Assembly (NCBI GenBank): GCA_937943625.1
Contig: CALEAD010000016.1
Location: 1-64,000 of the forward strand
Length of the DNA stretch: 64,000 nt
Direction: 5' to 3'
Source of the DNA: an uncultured Anaerolineae bacterium
GTDB taxonomy: Bacteria; Chloroflexota; Anaerolineae; Promineifilales; Promineifilaceae
The position numbers and the translations under genes are program-made. Below the pieces are notes generated by a model that saw only the letters and a list, made by a program, of their open reading frames with translations, was not told where the DNA came from and ran no database searches. Within the stretch, counting starts at the first letter, position 1; every line of letters starts with the position of its first letter. Positions 1 through 8,520 of this stretch are shown piece by piece.

Positions 1-150
1 GATGTTTGTATGTGACTCATGGCGACCTCGTTGTGAAATGTCGCTATGAGCCTGCCACTATTGAGCAGGTTGTAAAGGTTCGACTTTTATTTTTGGCGAT
101 TTTTCATGAAATCGCTTCTGATTGTGCAAAACTTACGTCAAAAAATCGTT

Positions 151-156
151 TACAAT
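151..156 (+). promoter_or_regulatory. -10 box for the DUF4332 gene
   Basis: TACAAT lies about 57 bases before the chosen ATG, followed by a short palindrome (GGCAAA-T-TTTGCC, about 170-182) and a strong AAGGAGG ribosome site. No convincing -35 box is visible at the right spacing. Confidence 0.35.
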
Positions 157-212
157 ACACACAGTCCCGGCAAATTTTGCCAGGGGAAAATAAACTCACA
201 AGGAGGCTATCC

Positions 213-617
213 ATGACAAAGCTATCAGAAATCGAAGGCATTGGTGAAGTTTACCAGGCAAAATTAAACGAGATCGGCATCAACAGCATTGAAACGTTGC
301 TAGAAAAGGGGGGCACGCGCAAAGGGCGCGAAGAGATCATTGCTGCCAGCGGCATCAGCGACAAGCTCATCCTCAAGTGGATCAATCGTGCTGACCTGGC
401 GCGCATCAAGGGAATTGGCAGCGAATATGCCGACCTGCTGGAAGCCGCAGGCGTAGACACCGTGCCCGAACTGGCACAGCGCAACGCCGCCAACCTGCAC
501 GAAAAGCTGCCAGAAGTCAACGAGGCGAAAAAACTGGTGCGTCGTCCTCCCCGCGCCAGCATGGTAGAGGATTGGATTAATCAAGCCAAAGAGCTGCCCC
601 GCGCCATTCATTACTAA
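213..617 (+). CDS. DUF4332 helix-hairpin-helix protein
   Basis: A 134-residue soluble protein with two helix-hairpin-helix-like units: EGIGEVYQAKL near residue 7 and IKGIGSEYADLLEAAGV near residue 66. This is the layout of the DUF4332 family, small proteins related to HhH DNA-binding folds whose function is not settled. The start at 213 is chosen because AAGGAGG stands 6 bases upstream. A longer frame opening near base 6 would translate the leader and is rejected. There is no signal peptide or membrane segment. The gene appears monocistronic: a 146-base spacer carrying a repeat separates it from sppA. A DNA or RNA contact role is plausible from the fold only. Confidence 0.8.
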   Translation: MTKLSEIEGIGEVYQAKLNEIGINSIETLLEKGGTRKGREEIIAASGISDKLILKWINRADLARIKGIGSEYADLLEAAGVDTVPELAQRNAANLHEKLPEVNEAKKLVRRPPRASMVEDWINQAKELPRAIHY

Positions 618-763
618 AGCACTGGAGTCTGGCAAAATTTGCGCTGACCTCTGGCGCCGTAACGCGATCTGGCAAACGCCCTACATCAAACCATCACACT
701 TTCCGGCGATCCTTCGCAATTACGACAAGAACCTGTAAATCCCCAATCGCCAAGCTCTTTCAT
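618..763. repeat. Intergenic spacer with repeat copy 1
   Basis: Bases about 625-675 resemble bases about 2636-2690: both begin GGAGTCTGGCAAAAT right after a stop codon and share the order GCTGAC, TCTGGC, ACGCGAT. The two copies follow consecutive genes. The function is unknown; a transcript-end or duplicated intergenic element is possible. Confidence 0.5.
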
Positions 764-2629
764 ATGCCTATGGACCCCTCTACACAAACCCAGCCCGGCT
801 TCTGGCCCGAATTGTGGCGCGAACTAAAAAAAGTAGGGCGCAGCCTGGCCGATGAATGGTCGGTGCTGGGCATGACCCTGCGCAATCAGATGCGGCTACT
901 GCGCCGCGCCTATGTGGATTACGTAATTTTACCCATTGGCGGCCCCCTGCCAGAGCGAGACGCGCCGCCGCGCAGCTTCATTCAGCGCCAGCTCCCCCTG
1001 CCGGAGCCGCCTCTGAGCCTGGAAACACTCAACCGACGGCTACAGGCCATTGGCGATGCCGCCAATACGCGCGGCGCCATTCTTGTTTTTCAGGGTTTCG
1101 AGGCCGGATTGGCCACATTGCAAAACGTGCGCCGTGCCATCGCGCGCCTGCGCGCCAGCGGCAAAGAGGTTGTGGTTTACACGCCATACCTGGACTTGCC
1201 CCATTACTTTGTGGCAACGGCCGCTAACCGCATCATCGCCCCACCCAGCGCCGAGTTTGCCGCGCTGGGGCTGCGCATTGAGGTCACTTACCTGAAAGAA
1301 ACGTTACAGCGCGTCGGTCTGCAGGTAGATATTGTGCAAATTTCCCCGTACAAAACTGCCCTCAACCGTTTTGGCCACAACGATATGACGCCGGAAGAGC
1401 GTGAGCAGTTTAACTGGCTGCTAGATGAGCAGTATGACCTGTTTCTGGCGGGCATGGCGGAAGGGCGCAGCGGCAATCATACCCCAGAATCGCTGCGGGC
1501 GCTGATGGACCAGGCTCCCTTTTCCGCTGCCAAAGCGCAAGAGCTAGGGCTGGTAGACGCCATTGGCTACGATGATGACCTGGCGCGTCTGCTGGCAAAC
1601 CCGCCCGACCAACCAACTAACCAACCATCCAACCATCCAACGATCCAACCATCCAACCATCCAACCATCCAACCATCCAACCAACCTGCCCTTACCCTCC
1701 TCTCCTGGGAAAAAGCGGCCCCGCTGCTGCTGGAAAAGCGCCGCCGCCGTGTGCACAAATATATTGGCGTGGTCAGCCTGGAAGGCAGCATTGTGACCGG
1801 GCCAAGCCGTAACCCGCCTATTGATTTGCCCATCCCGCTGATTGGCGGGCAGGCGGCAGGTAATCAGACGATTACGCAGCTTCTGCGGCGCGCAGAGCAG
1901 GATGAGAATATGGCGGCGCTGATTTTTCACGTGGATTCGGGAGGGGGTTCGGCGCTGGCCTCTGACCTGATTGCGCGCGAGATTGCACGCCTGAATCAAA
2001 AGAAGCCGGTGCTGGCCTACATGGGCAACGTGGCGGCTTCAGGTGGGTATTACGTCAGCGCCCTGGCGCGCCACATTATGACCCAGAGTGGCACAATTAC
2101 AGGTTCGATTGGCGTGATCAACGGCCGTCTGAGTAGCAGCGCCTTGTACCAAAAATTGCGCGCCAATCCCGTTCACCTGGATCGCGGTGAGCGCGCCGGG
2201 CTGTACCGCAACAACACCCCCCTCAGCGAAGCCGAGCGCGAGATATTCTGGCAGGGCATTGTGGAAATTTATGCGCAGTTTAAGCAGGTGGTCAGCAACG
2301 GCCGTTCCTTGCCCATCGAAACGCTCGACCCCATCTGTGAAGGACGCGTGTGGACAGGACGGCAGGCGCTGGCGCACAAACTGGTAGACAGCCACGGCGA
2401 CTTTGTGGATGCAGTGCAGCAAACCGCCAGGCTAGCCAATCTGCCAGATGACGAGGCACATTTTATCCCTACGCGCAACATCTATCCCAGGGAAGAGGAA
2501 TACCTGCCCGCGCCGCCGTTTGCCGCAGACGCCCTGACGACCCTGGGCCAGACGTTGCTTTCAGAGTGGTGGCAGGCACTAAACGGCCGTGCACTGTTGC
2601 TGATGCCATACACGTTCCGTCTGTACTAA
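764..2629 (+). CDS. sppA: Signal peptide peptidase SppA (S49 protease)
   Basis: A 621-residue double-domain S49 protease, the E. coli SppA length class, which degrades cleaved signal peptides at the membrane. The N-terminal half carries the general-base lysine (K197, in SPYKTAL) and the C-terminal half the nucleophile serine (S426, in VAASGGYY), matching the Lys/Ser dyad split between halves in the long SppA type. The hydrophobic N-terminus is weak, so membrane attachment is unclear. Residues about 281-309 between the two halves are an Asn/Gln/Pro/Ser/His/Thr/Ile tract encoded by tandem CCATCCAA-type repeats (bases 1606-1690). This is not a family feature and keeps the frame open. No Shine-Dalgarno site is obvious at 764; an alternative ATG lies two codons downstream. 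Confidence 0.93.
   Translation: MPMDPSTQTQPGFWPELWRELKKVGRSLADEWSVLGMTLRNQMRLLRRAYVDYVILPIGGPLPERDAPPRSFIQRQLPLPEPPLSLETLNRRLQAIGDAANTRGAILVFQGFEAGLATLQNVRRAIARLRASGKEVVVYTPYLDLPHYFVATAANRIIAPPSAEFAALGLRIEVTYLKETLQRVGLQVDIVQISPYKTALNRFGHNDMTPEEREQFNWLLDEQYDLFLAGMAEGRSGNHTPESLRALMDQAPFSAAKAQELGLVDAIGYDDDLARLLANPPDQPTNQPSNHPTIQPSNHPTIQPSNQPALTLLSWEKAAPLLLEKRRRRVHKYIGVVSLEGSIVTGPSRNPPIDLPIPLIGGQAAGNQTITQLLRRAEQDENMAALIFHVDSGGGSALASDLIAREIARLNQKKPVLAYMGNVAASGGYYVSALARHIMTQSGTITGSIGVINGRLSSSALYQKLRANPVHLDRGERAGLYRNNTPLSEAEREIFWQGIVEIYAQFKQVVSNGRSLPIETLDPICEGRVWTGRQALAHKLVDSHGDFVDAVQQTARLANLPDDEAHFIPTRNIYPREEEYLPAPPFAADALTTLGQTLLSEWWQALNGRALLLMPYTFRLY
1606..1690 (+). repeat. In-frame tandem repeat inside sppA
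   Basis: About 85 bases of short tandem repeats built from CCAACCAA, CCATCCAA and CGATCCAA units, coding for repeated [15 protein letters not shown] residues between the two protease halves. A related CCAACCAA-type run occurs upstream of the TPR gene at about 60412-60443. It is a slippage-prone sequence. Confidence 0.85.
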
Positions 2630-2635
2630 AAAAGT

Positions 2636-2700
2636 GCGGGAGTCTGGCAAAATGTAGGCTGACTTCTGGCACTGTCACGCGATTTGCTAGATTGCGTGAC
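2636..2700. repeat. Intergenic repeat copy 2
   Basis: Second copy of the element at about 625-675, directly after the sppA stop codon. The two copies are clearly related but diverged. Confidence 0.45.
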
Positions 2701-2788
2701 AATGACAGCCGGCAAAAACGCTAGTATCCAAAAACATGGTCAGTGGTTAAAGATTGGCGTTTCACATTTCATGGTTAGGGCTTACCCT

Positions 2789-3643
2789 ATGCAACTGATT
2801 CAGGCACAACCCAAAACTCTCGAAGCCAGGCTGCACATAGACCCCCAGGTCACAGAACTGGTGCTTACCCGCTTTCTCCACAACGAAATTCGCAAAACCG
2901 GCTTTCAGCGCGCCGTGCTGGGCCTTTCCGGCGGCATAGATTCCGCCCTGAGCTGTTACCTGGCAGCGCGCGCCCTGGGGCCAGAAAACGTGCTGGCGCT
3001 GCGCCTGCCTTACCGCACCTCTGCGCCAGAAAGCCTGGCCCATGCCGACCTGGTAATCGAAGCATTGGGCGTACAGCACGAAACCATTGACATCAGCGGC
3101 ATGGTAGATAGCCTGGAAGCGGCCTCACCGGGCATGACCGCGTACCGCAAAGGAAACGTGATGGCGCGTGCACGCATGACCGCCATTTATGATCGCTCTG
3201 CCGCCTGGGAAGCGCTGGTGGTGGGCACAAGCAATAAGACAGAACTGCTGTTAGGATATGGCACCATCTTTGGCGACCTGGCTTCGGCCGTGAACCCGAT
3301 TGGCGATCTGTACAAAACGCAGGTGCGGCAGCTCGCATGGGCGATGGGCATTCCGCCGGTTATCATCGAAAAAGCACCCACGGCCGATCTGCTGCCCAAT
3401 CAGACGGACGAGGGAGACCTGGGCTTTACCTACGCCCAGGTGGATCAGTTGTTGTATCTGCTGGTGGACGAGCGCTACAGCATGGATGAGGTAGTGGCGG
3501 CCGGCTTTAGTCGCGATTTTGCCCAGCGGGTGTGGCGCATGGTGCAGCGGGCGCAGTACAAGCGGGCGTTGCCCATCATCCCCAAAATTACGGATCGCTC
3601 TATTGGGCATGATTTTCGCTATTTGCGCGATTGGGGAACGTGA
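2789..3643 (+). CDS. nadE: NAD synthase, ammonia-dependent
   Basis: About 284 residues. Adenylates and amidates nicotinate adenine dinucleotide to NAD, the last step of NAD synthesis. The ATP pyrophosphatase P-loop is LSGGIDS (around residue 50), and the family motifs GTSNKTE and KAPTADLLPNQTDE follow. There is no N-terminal nitrilase/glutaminase domain, so it should use free ammonia or an external amidotransferase. Starts at 2684, 2771 and 2789 are all in frame; 2789 (MQLIQAQ) is preferred because upstream residues look like translated spacer. No good ribosome site is visible for any of them, so the start is uncertain. Confidence 0.9.
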   Translation: MQLIQAQPKTLEARLHIDPQVTELVLTRFLHNEIRKTGFQRAVLGLSGGIDSALSCYLAARALGPENVLALRLPYRTSAPESLAHADLVIEALGVQHETIDISGMVDSLEAASPGMTAYRKGNVMARARMTAIYDRSAAWEALVVGTSNKTELLLGYGTIFGDLASAVNPIGDLYKTQVRQLAWAMGIPPVIIEKAPTADLLPNQTDEGDLGFTYAQVDQLLYLLVDERYSMDEVVAAGFSRDFAQRVWRMVQRAQYKRALPIIPKITDRSIGHDFRYLRDWGT

Positions 3644-3721
3644 AAGAAAGCTAGGGCCAGAGCTAGAAGGGGAATGTATTCTCGCCCTTGCTCTGGCTCC
3701 GGTTATTTTTGGAGGCAAATA

Positions 3722-6391
3722 ATGAGTAAGTGGTTTCGGGTTTTGAGCAGTGCGCTTTTGGCAGCAGGCTTGATGGGATGGCTAATTACGGCCGTTCACA
3801 CGGCGGCCGTGCCGCCTGAGCAGGCCGTAGAATGGATGCAAAAAGTAGACCCCTGGGTGCTGGAAACGGCCGTTGCCGGCGAGACAGAATTTCTGCTCTA
3901 CCTGAGCGAACAGGCCGATCTGAGCGGCGCGGCCAGCCTAAACAGCAAAGAAGCCAAAGGAGCCTACGTCTATGCCCAGCTAACGGCCGTTGCCCAACGC
4001 ACGCAGCCAGCCGTGATAGCTCAATTAGACACGCTGGGCGTCCCCTACCGCCGCTACTGGGTGGCCAACATGATCTGGGTACGCGGCGACCGCCAGGTCA
4101 TTGCCGCGCTGGCCAGCCGCCCTGACGTGGCCCACCTGTACGCCAACCCCACTGTGATCATGCCTCCCCTGCCTGCCAACACGCCACGGCCGGAACAGAC
4201 AGAAGCGATTGAGTGGAATATCCTCAAAGTGAGCGCCGACGACGTATGGGCACTGGGCTACACCGGCGCAAACGTGGTCATTGGCGGCCAGGATACCGGC
4301 TACGATTGGAGCCACGTGGCCCTGGTCAGGCAATATCGCGGCTGGAACGGTAGCAGCGCCAACCACAACTACAACTGGCACGACGCCATCCACAGTGGCA
4401 ACGGCGGCGTCTGCGGCCTCAATTCACCCGTACCGTGCGACGACCATGGGCATGGCACGCACACCATGGGCACCATGTTAGGCAACGACATGGACCCCGC
4501 TAACCCCACCTGGCCGGCCGGCGCCGTGAACGCCGTCGGCATGGCGCCCGGCGCCAAATGGATTGGCTGCCGCAACATGGATGTAGGCAACGGCACACCC
4601 GCCACCTACAGCGAATGTTACCAATGGTTTATCGCCCCCTACCCAATTGGCGGCGACCCCTTTAACGATGGCGACCCCAGCAAAGCGCCACACGTCATCA
4701 ACAACTCCTGGGGCTGCCCCCCCAGTGAAGGGTGCACCAACCCTAACGTACTACTGAGCATTGTGCAGGCCGTGCGCGCCGCCGGCATCGTCACCATCCA
4801 TGCAGCCGGTAACTCTGGCCCCGGTTGCGCCACCGTTATGGATCCGGCAGCAATTTATGGCGAGTCATTTAGCGTCGGTTCCACCACCAGCACCGATGCC
4901 ATTTCCAGCTTTAGCAGCCGCGGCCCGGTAACCGTTGACAGCAGCAATCGCCTGAAGCCGGACATTTCCGCGCCCGGCTCAAGTATCCGCTCCACGCTGC
5001 GCAACAATACCTATGGCACTTCTTCTGGCACGAGCATGGCGGCGCCGCACGTGGCCGGGCTGGTGGCGCTGCTGATTTCGGCCAACCCGCAGCTTGCCGG
5101 GGATGTAGACCTGATTGAGCAGATTATCCGCGAAACGGCCGTACCACTCACCAGTGCACAAACTTGCGGCAGCGTGCCGGGCAGCCAGATTCCCAACAAC
5201 ACCTTTGGCTGGGGGCGCATTGATGCGCTAACGGCCGTGCAGCGCGCCCTGGAACTCAACCACAGCTTCTCCATCAGCAAAACCGCCTCTCCCGCCGTGG
5301 TCAGCCCCGGCGATCTGCTCACCTACACCATTACCATCACCCACCACGCGGCCGTTAGCCCCACCAGCAACGTGGTGCTCACAGACGCCCTGCCCGCTTA
5401 CACCAGCTTTGTTACGGCGACCACACCCTTTAGCTTTGCCGATGGCGTCGTGACCTGGCAGCGCAGCAGCATGGCTCCCAACGAAAGCTGGAGCGTGCAA
5501 TTTGTGGTGCAAATTGACGCCGACGCCACCGAAGCGGCCCTGAATGAACGGTATGCGGTGCACAGTGATGAGGTAACGGCCGTATTTGGCGCACCCGTCA
5601 CCACCCCTCTCCTGTTGCCCCCAGCGCCGCACACCCTCAGCCTGAACAAAACGGCCGTGCCCGCCGCGCTCTACCCTGGCGATCTGCTTACCTACACCCT
5701 AGTCGTCACCCACCTTCACGCGCTCTCTGCCACGACCAACGTCATCCTCAGCGACACCCTGCCACAACACACCAGCCTGGTCACAGCCACGCAACCCTTC
5801 ACCCAGGCGGGCAGCCTGATCACCTGGCACACAACCACCCTGGGACCAACGCAAACCTGGCAGGTCACCCTGGTCGTACAGGTGGCAGAAGACAATGCCA
5901 CGCTCTCCGCCAATGAGATAATCAACGCCGATTATGGCGTGCGCAGCGATCAGGTAGCTTACGTGCCAGGCAGCCCCGTCAGTACAACGCTGCTGCCCAC
6001 CTACCAGATGACGCTAAGCGCCAGCGCCCCGCCCAGCGTACAGCCCGGTGGCCTACTCACTTACACCTTCCTGCTGGCCAATCCACATCCGGCCAACGCC
6101 CTGAGCAATCTGGTGCTTAGCAACACAGTGCCGGCGCAAACCAGCTTTGTCACGGCGACGCTCCCCTTCACCCTCACAGACGGTGTCCTTACCTGGGCGC
6201 TGGCGACTCTGCCGGCAAGGGAAAGCTGGCAGGTGGAACTGGTGGTACAGGTAACCGATAGCGCTACAGGCGCCATCGAAAATGCCCTTTACGGCGCGCG
6301 CAGTAACGAAATCGGGCCAATTTTCGGCCCGCCGCTCACAACGCTGGTAAGTCGGTTTACGTGCTATTTGCCGCTGGTATTTCTGCCTTGA
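3722..6391 (+). CDS. Secreted subtilisin-like protease with DUF11 repeats
   Basis: 889 residues. A GGAGG site precedes the ATG. A signal peptide (SALLAAGLMGWLITAV) is followed by an inhibitor-like propeptide and an S8 catalytic domain with D191 (GGQDTGYDW), H244 (HGHGTHTMG) and S438 (GTSMAAPHVAG). From about residue 516 come three DUF11/Ig-like repeats of about 120 residues (roughly 516-633, 640-757, 762-873), each starting with a K-T/S-A..P....PGDLLTYT-type pattern. These repeats are typical of surface-exposed extracellular proteins. The protein ends in CYLPLVFLP, close to the end of the M14 peptidase at 34443-37910. Likely an extracellular protein-degrading enzyme. Confidence 0.93.
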   Translation: MSKWFRVLSSALLAAGLMGWLITAVHTAAVPPEQAVEWMQKVDPWVLETAVAGETEFLLYLSEQADLSGAASLNSKEAKGAYVYAQLTAVAQRTQPAVIAQLDTLGVPYRRYWVANMIWVRGDRQVIAALASRPDVAHLYANPTVIMPPLPANTPRPEQTEAIEWNILKVSADDVWALGYTGANVVIGGQDTGYDWSHVALVRQYRGWNGSSANHNYNWHDAIHSGNGGVCGLNSPVPCDDHGHGTHTMGTMLGNDMDPANPTWPAGAVNAVGMAPGAKWIGCRNMDVGNGTPATYSECYQWFIAPYPIGGDPFNDGDPSKAPHVINNSWGCPPSEGCTNPNVLLSIVQAVRAAGIVTIHAAGNSGPGCATVMDPAAIYGESFSVGSTTSTDAISSFSSRGPVTVDSSNRLKPDISAPGSSIRSTLRNNTYGTSSGTSMAAPHVAGLVALLISANPQLAGDVDLIEQIIRETAVPLTSAQTCGSVPGSQIPNNTFGWGRIDALTAVQRALELNHSFSISKTASPAVVSPGDLLTYTITITHHAAVSPTSNVVLTDALPAYTSFVTATTPFSFADGVVTWQRSSMAPNESWSVQFVVQIDADATEAALNERYAVHSDEVTAVFGAPVTTPLLLPPAPHTLSLNKTAVPAALYPGDLLTYTLVVTHLHALSATTNVILSDTLPQHTSLVTATQPFTQAGSLITWHTTTLGPTQTWQVTLVVQVAEDNATLSANEIINADYGVRSDQVAYVPGSPVSTTLLPTYQMTLSASAPPSVQPGGLLTYTFLLANPHPANALSNLVLSNTVPAQTSFVTATLPFTLTDGVLTWALATLPARESWQVELVVQVTDSATGAIENALYGARSNEIGPIFGPPLTTLVSRFTCYLPLVFLP

Positions 6392-6442
6392 ACACGGGTT
6401 GGCGGGGTGATGCATGTCACTCATGTCCGGTAAAGGTGCAAA

Positions 6443-7339
6443 ATGAAACGCGCAGTGAGTGTGAGCCTGGGCAGCTCTGAACGAGACAAAGCAGTGGAAA
6501 TAACACTCTTTGGGGAGCGCGTTTCGCTGGAGCGGCAAGGCACAGATGGGAACATTGCGCAGGCAATTGCTCGCTTTACCAGCCTGGATGGTCAGGTGGA
6601 TGCCCTGGGCGTGGGCGGTATTGATTTGTGGCTGCAAATAGGAGAAAAACGCTTTCCCCTCTACGATGCACAGCGCCTGGTAAAAAATGTGCACCGCACG
6701 CCGGTAGTAGATGGCGGTGGCTTGAAAAACACGCTGGAGCGGCAGGTGGCGCAGATACTGGCGCAAGAATTGGGTGAACGGTACGCACGGGGCAAGGTGC
6801 TAATTACCGTAGGCGTGGATCGCTATGGCATGGCGCTCTCTTTTGCCGCGCAGGGGTATGATCTGGCCTTGGGGGACCTTTTCTTTGCTCTGGGCATACC
6901 GGCGGCGCTGCGCAATATGGGGCAGCTACACCTGCTGGCCCGGCTGCTGTTGCCCATTGTCACGCGGTTGCCGCTGAAATTGCTTTACCCTACCGGCGAA
7001 AAGCAGCATGAAATCACGCCGAAATTCACGCGCTGGTACCAATGGGCTGACGTGATTGCTGGTGATTGCCATTACATTCGCCGCTATATGCCGGATAATC
7101 TGACCGGGAAGGTGATTGTGACGAACACAACTACGGAGAAGGACATGGCCCTTTTCCGTCAGCGCGGCGTCACGCATGTGCTGACGACAACGCCACGGTT
7201 CAACGGCCGTTCCTTTGGCACGAATCTGATGGAAGCAGCGCTAACGGCCGTTGCCGCAAAAAATCGCCCCCTCACTCATGGGGAGCTTGAAGAAATGCTG
7301 ACCCAACTGGAGATGAAACCGACTGTACACAAGCTATGA
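6443..7339 (+). CDS. Conserved protein resembling 'quinate 5-dehydrogenase' family
   Basis: 298 residues, starting MKRAVSVSLGSSERDK. This N-terminus and the VDALGVGGIDLWL segment match, from memory, a conserved family that databases label quinate 5-dehydrogenase; I know of no firm biochemical basis for the name. Visible features are a central hydrophobic stretch (LHLLARLLLPIVTRLPL), a conserved GDCHYIRRY segment and a C-terminal TTTPRFNGRSFGTNLMEA block. No classical Rossmann GxGxxG is obvious. It is followed 29 bases later by a nucleotidyltransferase on the same strand, so the two are probably co-transcribed. Confidence 0.6.
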   Translation: MKRAVSVSLGSSERDKAVEITLFGERVSLERQGTDGNIAQAIARFTSLDGQVDALGVGGIDLWLQIGEKRFPLYDAQRLVKNVHRTPVVDGGGLKNTLERQVAQILAQELGERYARGKVLITVGVDRYGMALSFAAQGYDLALGDLFFALGIPAALRNMGQLHLLARLLLPIVTRLPLKLLYPTGEKQHEITPKFTRWYQWADVIAGDCHYIRRYMPDNLTGKVIVTNTTTEKDMALFRQRGVTHVLTTTPRFNGRSFGTNLMEAALTAVAAKNRPLTHGELEEMLTQLEMKPTVHKL

Positions 7340-7368
7340 GCCAGAACTAAAGCTGGCGGAGGTCAACT

Positions 7369-8151
7369 ATGGATTGCGTCATTGCTGCCGGCGGACACCC
7401 CCAGCCCGGCGCCCCCCTCTACCCCTACACCCAGGGCAAAGCCAAAGCCCAGTTAGACATAAACGGCCGTACCATGCTTGAGCGCGTGGTAGATGCCTTA
7501 CAAGATTCCACCCAGGTAGACAAAATCGTCGTGGTTGGCCTGGGCAGCAACCAGGGCATGACCTTTCGCCGCCCCGTGCACCACATTCCCGACCAGGGCG
7601 GGCTAATCAGCAACGGCCTGGCCGGGCTAGATTGGCTGCTGGCACAGCAACCGGGCCAGCAGCCACACGTCCTCTTTTGTTCAGCCGACATCCCCGCCAT
7701 TACCGGTGCCATTGTGGACGACTTTATTGCCCGCTGCCAGCCGCTGCAACACGTCATGTACTACAACATGGTCACGCAAGAGACCATCGAGGCGCGCTAC
7801 CCCCAGTCGCGGCGCACCTGGGTCAGGCTAAAAGGAGCGCGCGTGGCCGGCGGCGACATGATCATCTTGCGCGCCGACCTGGCACACAGCAAGCGTGACC
7901 TGTGGGAAATGTTAGCCCAGGCGCGCAAGCATCCCTGGCAAATTGCACGCATCGTTGGGTTGCCCTTCTTGCTCAAATTTTTGCTGCGCCAGGTGACCTA
8001 CGCAGACATAGAAACGGCCGCTGCCCGCATTCTCGGTGGCCCGGCAAAAATCATCCTCAACCCCCATGCAGAAATTGCCATGGACGTAGACAAACCCCAT
8101 CAGCTAGAGCTGCTGCGTGCCACGTTGCCTCCCTTGCCCGCGTGGGCGTGA
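7369..8151 (+). CDS. MobA-like NTP transferase domain protein
   Basis: 260 residues with a good GGAGGT ribosome site. The N-terminus MDCVIAAGG, the PYTQGKAKAQLDINGRTML segment and CSADIPAI (metal-binding Asp) are the signature of the nucleotidyltransferase family that includes MobA and sugar-1-phosphate or CDP-alcohol nucleotidyltransferases. These attach a nucleotide to a phosphorylated acceptor. The acceptor cannot be read from the sequence. The G-rich loop is altered (IAAGGHPQPGAP rather than LAGGxSxRMG), which argues against a true molybdenum-cofactor enzyme. Confidence 0.75.
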   Translation: MDCVIAAGGHPQPGAPLYPYTQGKAKAQLDINGRTMLERVVDALQDSTQVDKIVVVGLGSNQGMTFRRPVHHIPDQGGLISNGLAGLDWLLAQQPGQQPHVLFCSADIPAITGAIVDDFIARCQPLQHVMYYNMVTQETIEARYPQSRRTWVRLKGARVAGGDMIILRADLAHSKRDLWEMLAQARKHPWQIARIVGLPFLLKFLLRQVTYADIETAAARILGGPAKIILNPHAEIAMDVDKPHQLELLRATLPPLPAWA

Positions 8152-8507
8152 TTCATGACATCTGTGAAGGACCGCCCACGGCTGACTGCCGACTGCTGTA
8201 CATGTAGCCCAGGTTGCCAAACCTAGTGCGCGCAGGTTTGGTAACCTGCGTTCCATTTTCATTTGTGGGGGTGTGCCACCGTTCATGAAGTCTCATTCGT
8301 CAATCGAGCTGCCAGTTCGATACGCGGTTTGGAAAACCACGCTACAGGTGGTCAGCAATAGCCATATAGTCCCCTGGGGAAAGCGCTTAACCACTTTGCA
8401 ATTGCCGATTTGACCGCCGTTTGCCGTCTGCGGTCAAATCTATGCGCCAAATTGAGAAGGATTGTTAGTCTTGCCAGATTCTTTAGCCAGAATTAACAAT
8501 TTTGCAG
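8152..8507. repeat. Intergenic region with two hairpin elements
   Basis: A 356-base gap without a gene. It holds (a) a 15-base inverted repeat, CAGGTTGCCAAACCT at 8210-8224 with its near-exact complement at 8234-8248, belonging to a family also seen at 29764-29806; and (b) a perfect 11-base inverted repeat GATTTGACCGC / GCGGTCAAATC at 8407-8417 and 8430-8440, belonging to the GACCGC family found throughout the window. Confidence 0.75.
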
Positions 8508-8513
8508 TACAAT
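8508..8513 (+). promoter_or_regulatory. -10 box giving a probable leaderless secA start
   Basis: TACAAT ends 7 bases before the ATG at 8521, so transcription would begin at or next to the start codon. There is no Shine-Dalgarno site. The -35 region is weak. Confidence 0.4.
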
Positions 8514-8520
8514 GACCCCT

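Noticed and set aside
1606..1690. Tandem CCATCCAA repeats taken as a CRISPR-like array
   Set aside because: Units are under 20 bases with no unique spacers, and they lie in frame inside sppA.
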